Below are positions 31,618 through 36,299 of a DNA stretch of 36,299 bases, piece by piece. Positions within the stretch are counted from its first letter, which is position 1. Each line of letters opens with the position of its first letter. The translations under genes were made by a program, and so were the position numbers. The notes beneath the pieces are model-generated. The model ran no database searches and had not been told where the DNA came from. It worked only from the letters and a program-made list of their open reading frames with translations. The DNA is from Gemmatimonas sp. (GTDB taxonomy: Bacteria > Gemmatimonadota > Gemmatimonadetes > Gemmatimonadales > Gemmatimonadaceae): contig JAJKIR010000179.1 in the NCBI GenBank assembly GCA_021154325.1, positions 1 through 36,299 of the forward strand, read 5' to 3'.

Positions 31618-33837
31618 ATGCCCAATCGTCGTCGCAACGAGACGTCGAGCACCGGGGACGAGTCAAACCCGAGCGAACGTCCATTCAACCTGAGCGCCGC
31701 CTCTCGCGAGCAGGGACCCGGTGGCATTGCCCATGAGACGGGCGAGCTCCATCGGCTCCTGGTCGAGAGCGTACAGGATTACGCCATCTTTGCTCTCGAC
31801 CCGCAGGGCTACATCCTCAGCTGGAATCCGGGCGCCGAGCGCTTCAAGGGCTACACCGGCGACGAGATCATTGGGAAGCACTTCTCGATCTTCTATCCTC
31901 AGGAGCGGATCGCGACGGGGTTTCCCGAGTTCGAGTTGAGGGAAGCCGCGCGCGCCGGCCGCTTCGAAGACGAGGGATGGCGCATTCGAAAGGACGGCAC
32001 GCGCTTCTGGGCGTCCGTCGTCATCACCGCGCTGCGAGACTCCACCGGCACGCTGGTCGGGTACGCAAAGGTGACTCGGGATCTGACGGAGCGGCGCGCC
32101 GCGGAGGAAGCGCTTCGGCTGAGCGAGGAGCGCTTTCGCCTGCTCGTTCAAGGCGTGCGTGACTATGCGATCTTCATGCTGGATCCCACCGGCCATGTCG
32201 CCACGTGGAACGAGGGCGCCCAGCGGATCAAGCAATACACCGCCGACGAGATTATTGGAAAGCATTTTTCCATCTTTTACCCGCCAGAACCCATCGCGGA
32301 GAAGTTTCCACAGTACGAATTGAAAGAGGCGGAACGCACCGGTCACTTCGAAGACGAGGGGTGGCGCATTCGGAAGGATGGGTCGCGCTTCTGGGCGAAT
32401 GTCGTGATCACCGCCCTTCGTGACTCCGATGGCCATCTCATCGGGTTCTCCAAGGTCACGCGCGATCTCACCGAGCGGAAAGCGGCGGAGGAGCGCGCGA
32501 TCGAGGACGCGCGGCGTGTCGCGGCGGAAGAAGCAGCCCGCGTCGCCGCGGATGCGTCGCGCGGTCGCGTCGAGCAACTGCAGCAGTTGACGGCGCTGCT
32601 CGCCACGGCCCACACCATCGCCGAGATCACCAAAATTGTCTTCACCGAGGGGTTTCGCACCTTCGGCATAGATGCTGGCGCTCTCGCCGCGCTCGACGCC
32701 AGCCGCGAATTCGTCCAGCTGATCGGCGATGCCGGCTACGAGCATCTCCCAGGTCGGTACCGGCGCATCAATCGCGGCGAGCAGATGCCGATCAACACCG
32801 TGCTCGAGACGGGGCAGGCACTCGTGTTCGGATCGCGCGCCGAGCGCGATGCGCGGTATCCCGCGATCAGCGAAGTGCTGGCGCCTTACGAGTCGACGGT
32901 CGTCATTCCACTGGGAAGCCGCGGCCGTCTCATCGGCGCGCTCGCAATGCACCGGCGAGAAGCTGGTGCGCCCAGCGAGGACACGCTGGCGTTCATGCAG
33001 TCATTCGCGCAGCAGTGCGGCCAGGCGCTCGAGCGCGCCCAGCTCTACGAGGCGGAGCAGTCGGCTCGCCGGGACGCCGAAGAGGCGCGCGCCCGCGCCG
33101 ACGAGGCGAACCGCGCCAAGAGCGAGTTCCTGGCGGCAATGTCGCACGAGCTGCGCACACCGCTCAACGCCATCGGCGGCTACGCGGAGCTCATCGATCT
33201 CGGCGTCCGCGGTCCGGTGACGCCCGACCAGCATGAGGATCTGCGCCGGATTCAGCGGAGCCAGCAGCACCTGCTCGGCATCATTAACGATCTGCTCAAC
33301 TTTTCCCGGATCGACGCCGGTCAGATCGACTACGATTTCGCCGACGTGACGCTTGACGAGATCTTCGACGCGGTCGTGCAGATGATTGCACCGCAGGCGG
33401 CGGCGAAGAGTATCCAGTTCGAGTCCCGAGCGTGCGGGCCCGGTGTCGTCGTCTTCGCCGATCGCGCGAAGACGGAGCAGATCCTGCTCAACCTCCTCTC
33501 GAACGCGGTGAAGTTCACGGCGTCCGGCGGACGCATGACGCTCCGGTGCGCCCGCGTCGGCGAGCGCGATGTGACGATCGAGGTGGCCGACTCGGGCAGC
33601 GGCATCGCACCCGACCAGCTGGAGCGCATCTTCGAGCCATTCGTGCAGGTCGGCCGGTCACTCACGAGCACGCGCGAGGGGGCTGGGCTCGGTCTCGCAA
33701 TCAGCCGCGAGCTGGCGCGGGCGATGGGCGGCGAGATCAGCGTCACGAGCACCCTCGGCGTCGGCTCGACGTTCACACTCAAGCTGCCGCGTTCCATCTC
33801 CGGAGCCAAAGCGCCATCGCCGGCCGGCGGTGCATAA
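31618..33837 (+). CDS. PAS-PAS-GAF sensor histidine kinase
   Basis: A 739-residue soluble kinase. Two PAS domains (about 42-162 and 175-290) are near-copies: both contain DEIIGKHFSIFYP, FEDEGWRIRKDG, VVITALRD and KVTRDLTER, an internal tandem duplication. An alanine/glutamate-rich coiled segment, a GAF domain (about 325-475) and the kinase core follow: SHELRTPLNAIGGY with His510, NLLSNAVKF, DSGSGIAP, FEPFVQVG and GAGLGLAIS. ATG at 31618 is preferred to the TTG at 31588. No receiver domain or regulator gene is near. Its last eight bases overlap the polymerase gene start, so the two are cotranslated. Confidence 0.9.
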   Translation: MPNRRRNETSSTGDESNPSERPFNLSAASREQGPGGIAHETGELHRLLVESVQDYAIFALDPQGYILSWNPGAERFKGYTGDEIIGKHFSIFYPQERIATGFPEFELREAARAGRFEDEGWRIRKDGTRFWASVVITALRDSTGTLVGYAKVTRDLTERRAAEEALRLSEERFRLLVQGVRDYAIFMLDPTGHVATWNEGAQRIKQYTADEIIGKHFSIFYPPEPIAEKFPQYELKEAERTGHFEDEGWRIRKDGSRFWANVVITALRDSDGHLIGFSKVTRDLTERKAAEERAIEDARRVAAEEAARVAADASRGRVEQLQQLTALLATAHTIAEITKIVFTEGFRTFGIDAGALAALDASREFVQLIGDAGYEHLPGRYRRINRGEQMPINTVLETGQALVFGSRAERDARYPAISEVLAPYESTVVIPLGSRGRLIGALAMHRREAGAPSEDTLAFMQSFAQQCGQALERAQLYEAEQSARRDAEEARARADEANRAKSEFLAAMSHELRTPLNAIGGYAELIDLGVRGPVTPDQHEDLRRIQRSQQHLLGIINDLLNFSRIDAGQIDYDFADVTLDEIFDAVVQMIAPQAAAKSIQFESRACGPGVVVFADRAKTEQILLNLLSNAVKFTASGGRMTLRCARVGERDVTIEVADSGSGIAPDQLERIFEPFVQVGRSLTSTREGAGLGLAISRELARAMGGEISVTSTLGVGSTFTLKLPRSISGAKAPSPAGGA

Positions 33838-36205
33838 CGAGCGCACCGAAGACGAGTGGCTCTGGGGGTGGGACCCGACGCCGGGCATCGTCACCCTCTG
33901 GGCAGAGGACGATGGACGCGTCACGGTCTGGCGACGCGATCCGCGAACGGGTGAGCTCCTCCGCGAGACCGAACGCTTCCGACCATGGGTCGTCCTCGAC
34001 CGGCTCGACGACCTCCTCCATCTCGGCGATGCGCTCTGCTGCGAGGGCGAGCCGATAGCGAACGCGCGCGTCGTCTACCGCGAGCTCGACGGCCCGGGCG
34101 CGCTCCGCTACCTCGTCACTGCCGACAATTACAAAACACTAAACACCGCTATTCTTCGCGGTGCCACGGAGCGGCTCGGCCGGCCGGTGGCGACGCTCCG
34201 CGAGCTCGGGCCAGACGCCGCGATCGCTCTCCCCCTCGACGAGCAATATCTCGTCGCCACCGGCCGGAACTACTTCCGCGATCTCACCTTCGACCAGCTG
34301 CGGCGGCTCCAGTTCGACCTCGAGACGACGGGATTGAGTCCCGAGCGCGACCGCATCTTCATGGTCTCCGTCCGCGACCCGTCAGGCACGGTGGAAATCC
34401 TCGAGGCGCAGGGCCGCGGCGACGCGCCTGAGGCGGAGCTCATCCGGCGGCTCGTCGCGAAGATCCGGGAGGCCGACCCGGACGTCATCGAGAACCACAA
34501 CCTGCACGGCTTCGATCTGCCCTTCCTTCACCGCCGCGCCCGCTCGTTAGGCGTGCCGCTCGCCTTGGGCCGCATCGGCCCGCCCGGCCTGCGCCGCCGC
34601 GCCGCGCGCCGCGGCATGGTCGCCGAAGATGACACCGAGCGGCGTGTCCGCTTCGTCGCTCCGGGGCGCGAGCTCATCGACACGATCGACGCCGTCAGGC
34701 GCTACGACTACACGGTGCGCGCGCTCCCGTCGTATGGCCTCAAGGCGGTGGCGCGCTACCTCGGCCTCGCCGGTCCGGAGCGAGAGCTCATCCGGGGCGA
34801 CCTGATCTACACGACGTACCACACCGACCCCGATCGCGTGCGTCGCTACGCGGCGGCGGACGTCGAGGAGGTCGCGGCGCTCTCGCGCACGTTAGGCGGC
34901 CCGGCGTTCGCGCTCTCACGGATGGTGCCGCGCCGCTACGAGCGTCTCGCCGACGCCGGCCCGGCGACCGGGATGATCGATCCGCTGCTCGTCCGCGCGT
35001 ATCTCCACGCCGGCAACGCACTCCCCGCGCACCAGGCGAGCGACGGCACACCGCACAGCGGCGCGGCACTGCATCTCTTCGCGACGGGCGTCGCGCATCG
35101 GGTGGTGAAGGCGGACGTGGCCAGCCTGTATCCGTCATTGATGCGGACCTATCGCATCGGGCCGGCGCGCGATCACCTGGGTGTCCTGCTCGCACTCGTC
35201 GATCGCCTCGTCGAACAGCGCTTGACGGCGAAAGCCGCGGGGCGCGCGGCGCCGAGTGGCTCGGCGGAGCGTCACGCGCACGAGGCGATGTCCGCGGCGA
35301 TCAAGCTCGTCGTCAACTCGGCCTATGGGTATCTCGCCGCCGGCGGCGGACTCACGCGCTTCGCCGACGTCCACGCCGCGAACGAGGTGACGCGTCGTGG
35401 CCGCGAGACGCTGGACTTCATGTGCCGTTCGCTGGCCGAGCGTGGCGTCACGCTGCTCGAGGCCGACACGGACGGCGTGTATTTCGCCGTACCGCCTGTG
35501 TGGACGGAAGCGGACGAGCGGCGCGTCGTCGCCGATGTCGCGTCGCTCCTCCCTCCCCTCGTGCAGCTCGAGTTCGAGGGCCGCTACGCGGCAATGCTCT
35601 CCCACGAGCCGAAGAACTACGCCCTCCTCGGCTACGATGGGACGCTGCTGCTGCGCGGCGTCGCGTTCCGATCGAGTCGCGCCGAGCCGTACGGCGAGAC
35701 CTTTCTGCGTCACGCACTCGAGCATCTCCTGGCCGGTGACGTGCCCGGCGTTCGCGCGGTGTATCTCGATACCATCGACGCGCTCCGCCGGCGCGAGCTT
35801 CCGACGATCAAGATCGCGTCCCGCGTCCGCCTAACGAAAACACCCGAGCGCTACCGGGCGACGCGTGAGAATCGGCGCGAGCTGCCGTACGAGGCGATGC
35901 TCGGCAGCGGCCGCGAGCACTGGCACGTCGGTGACAAGGTGCGCGTCTATCGCACGCGCACGGGCCAGGCGGCGGTGGCGCCGGAGGTCGACGAGGAAGG
36001 CGCGACGGCGCTGGGCGATCCGCGCGACTACGACGTGCCGCATTACGAGCGGCTGCTTCGCGACAACTTCGCCGTACGGTTGCAGCGTGCGTTCACTCCG
36101 GGTGATTACGCCACGGTCTTCGCCGACCCCGATCAGGCATCACTGTTCGCGCCGCCGCTGGAGACGATCCGGCCCGTGCTCACTCCACGTGGTGGGGGGG
36201 ACTGA
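33830..36205 (+). CDS. Compact family B DNA polymerase
   Basis: A 791-residue DNA polymerase with a proofreading domain. Exo I is QFDLETTGLSPERD (Asp163, Glu165), Exo II ENHNLHGFDLPFL (Asp229), Exo III YAAADVEEV (Tyr340, Asp344). Polymerase motif A is KADVASLYPSLM (Asp429), motif B AIKLVVNSAYGYL (Lys492, Asn496, Tyr499, Gly500), motif C EADTDGVYF (Asp546, Asp548), and EPKNYALL with LLLRGVAFRSSR follows. All catalytic residues are present. The segment between motifs A and B is short, and the enzyme is about as long as Pol II (PolB) of Escherichia coli but not obviously that gene. Start is GTG at 33830, overlapping the kinase stop by eight bases. A role in repair or translesion synthesis is inferred. 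Confidence 0.93.
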   Translation: MHNERTEDEWLWGWDPTPGIVTLWAEDDGRVTVWRRDPRTGELLRETERFRPWVVLDRLDDLLHLGDALCCEGEPIANARVVYRELDGPGALRYLVTADNYKTLNTAILRGATERLGRPVATLRELGPDAAIALPLDEQYLVATGRNYFRDLTFDQLRRLQFDLETTGLSPERDRIFMVSVRDPSGTVEILEAQGRGDAPEAELIRRLVAKIREADPDVIENHNLHGFDLPFLHRRARSLGVPLALGRIGPPGLRRRAARRGMVAEDDTERRVRFVAPGRELIDTIDAVRRYDYTVRALPSYGLKAVARYLGLAGPERELIRGDLIYTTYHTDPDRVRRYAAADVEEVAALSRTLGGPAFALSRMVPRRYERLADAGPATGMIDPLLVRAYLHAGNALPAHQASDGTPHSGAALHLFATGVAHRVVKADVASLYPSLMRTYRIGPARDHLGVLLALVDRLVEQRLTAKAAGRAAPSGSAERHAHEAMSAAIKLVVNSAYGYLAAGGGLTRFADVHAANEVTRRGRETLDFMCRSLAERGVTLLEADTDGVYFAVPPVWTEADERRVVADVASLLPPLVQLEFEGRYAAMLSHEPKNYALLGYDGTLLLRGVAFRSSRAEPYGETFLRHALEHLLAGDVPGVRAVYLDTIDALRRRELPTIKIASRVRLTKTPERYRATRENRRELPYEAMLGSGREHWHVGDKVRVYRTRTGQAAVAPEVDEEGATALGDPRDYDVPHYERLLRDNFAVRLQRAFTPGDYATVFADPDQASLFAPPLETIRPVLTPRGGGD

Positions 36206-36299
36206 GCGTGGTGCTTTTTAGGTTCGTTGCAGTCGTGTTGGTTTGTTCAAATCCTCAGGAGGACCCAGGGCTGTTGGACGCGAATGCCGCGAATTCAAA
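36206..36299. other. Intergenic end of window
   Basis: No gene is seen after the polymerase stop. The stretch is less GC-rich than its surroundings, contains GTGCTTTTTAGG just after the stop, a small TCCTCAGGAGGA palindrome, and ends with GACGCGAATGCCGCGAATTC, related to the fold-back core at 6108-6136. Confidence 0.5.

Larger units (their letters stand above)
1000..35836. repeat. Dispersed octamer CGTTAGGC / GCCTAACG (24 exact copies)
   Basis: CGTTAGGC on the + strand starts at 1000, 1172, 2173, 5774, 10135, 11220, 18197, 20277, 20748, 20847, 27012, 28185, 29149, 34545 and 34890. GCCTAACG starts at 1369, 2363, 3545, 4667, 7025, 7505, 9507, 14281 and 35829. One-base variants start at 3758, 8093, 10933, 17833, 25177 and 26110. 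All but the two in the 1169-1379 fold-back are inside genes. They are read as Leu-Gly (16, with a rare TTA codon), Pro-Asn (5), Leu-Thr (5) or Val-Arg (2), so the conservation is of DNA and not of peptide. Confidence 0.85.

Noticed and set aside
31663..32952. 429-codon minus-strand frame opposite the second kinase
   Set aside because: The plus-strand frame carries PAS and GAF motifs; the antisense product matches nothing recognisable.
1000..35836. GTTAGGC and GCCTAAC as integron attC sites
   Set aside because: The heptamers fit the GTTRRRY/RYYYAAC cores, but no GCCTAAC is followed by GTTAGGC at 55-150 bases with the expected inner pairing, copies are inside conserved genes, and there is no integrase or cassette array.
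1000..35836. Idea that TTA codons occur only within the octamer
   Set aside because: At least one TTA lies elsewhere, for example in the signal peptide of the gene at 5020, so the enrichment is strong but not exclusive.
1..36299. A prophage or genomic island
   Set aside because: No integrase, structural phage gene, transposase or tRNA-flanking repeat was seen; gene content looks chromosomal.

Overview
The window is GC-rich chromosomal DNA from a Gram-negative bacterium, most likely a soil or sediment member of the Gemmatimonadota. This is inferred from the combination of a SusC/SusD outer-membrane pair in a high-GC genome, a BTAD-type regulator fused to a membrane anchor and TPR array, secreted M1 and S9 peptidases with 'A-Q' signal cleavage sites, GTG/TTG starts and many structured intergenic repeats. 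No rRNA, tRNA, integrase, transposase or CRISPR array was seen. No 16S or other decisive marker is present, so the phylum is an inference.

Layout. 1-4930: a DNA-repair-flavoured block with the 3' end of a Ku gene overlapping a DUF72 gene, facing (across a 211-bp fold-back repeat) an alpha/beta hydrolase and a UvrD-like helicase that carries an embedded DnaQ-type exonuclease domain. 5020-6891: a secreted YncE-like beta-propeller, a long fold-back repeat and a small lipoprotein. 6899-13077 (minus): a BTAD-TM-TPR regulator, a secreted LecA-like protein and an M1 aminopeptidase with HEAT repeats, spaced as an operon. 13212-16725: small genes (F420-type reductase, SnoaL-like lipoprotein, DoxX-like membrane protein, secreted SnoaL-like protein, Ogt alkyltransferase and a 63-residue unknown) separated by repeats. 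16971-18626: an orphan HTH regulator behind a 36-bp palindrome, and a hydrolase with a TPR-like tail. 18791-23211: SusC and SusD. 23386-29909: a PAS/GAF histidine kinase, a DPP-IV-like peptidase and a PhoX-like lipoprotein. 30084-36205: a MATE transporter, a second PAS/PAS/GAF kinase and, overlapping its stop codon, a compact family B DNA polymerase.

How the parts fit: SusC/SusD, the M1 and S9 peptidases and the secreted lipoproteins suggest uptake and breakdown of extracellular polymers, probably peptides. Ku, the helicase-nuclease, Ogt and the family B polymerase are all DNA-maintenance genes, but they lie at different places in the window and nothing seen ties them into one pathway.

The strongest unexplained signal is at DNA level. 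The octamer CGTTAGGC (or its complement GCCTAACG) occurs 24 times exactly, with 6 more near-copies, on both strands and in several reading frames, where a simple composition model predicts one or two. In addition, several intergenic spaces hold long inverted repeats (211, about 235 and about 305 bp), a composite repeat is shared between 15.45 kb and 23.25 kb, and a 42-bp repeat unit has been absorbed in frame into the helicase gene. All counts were made by reading, not by computation.
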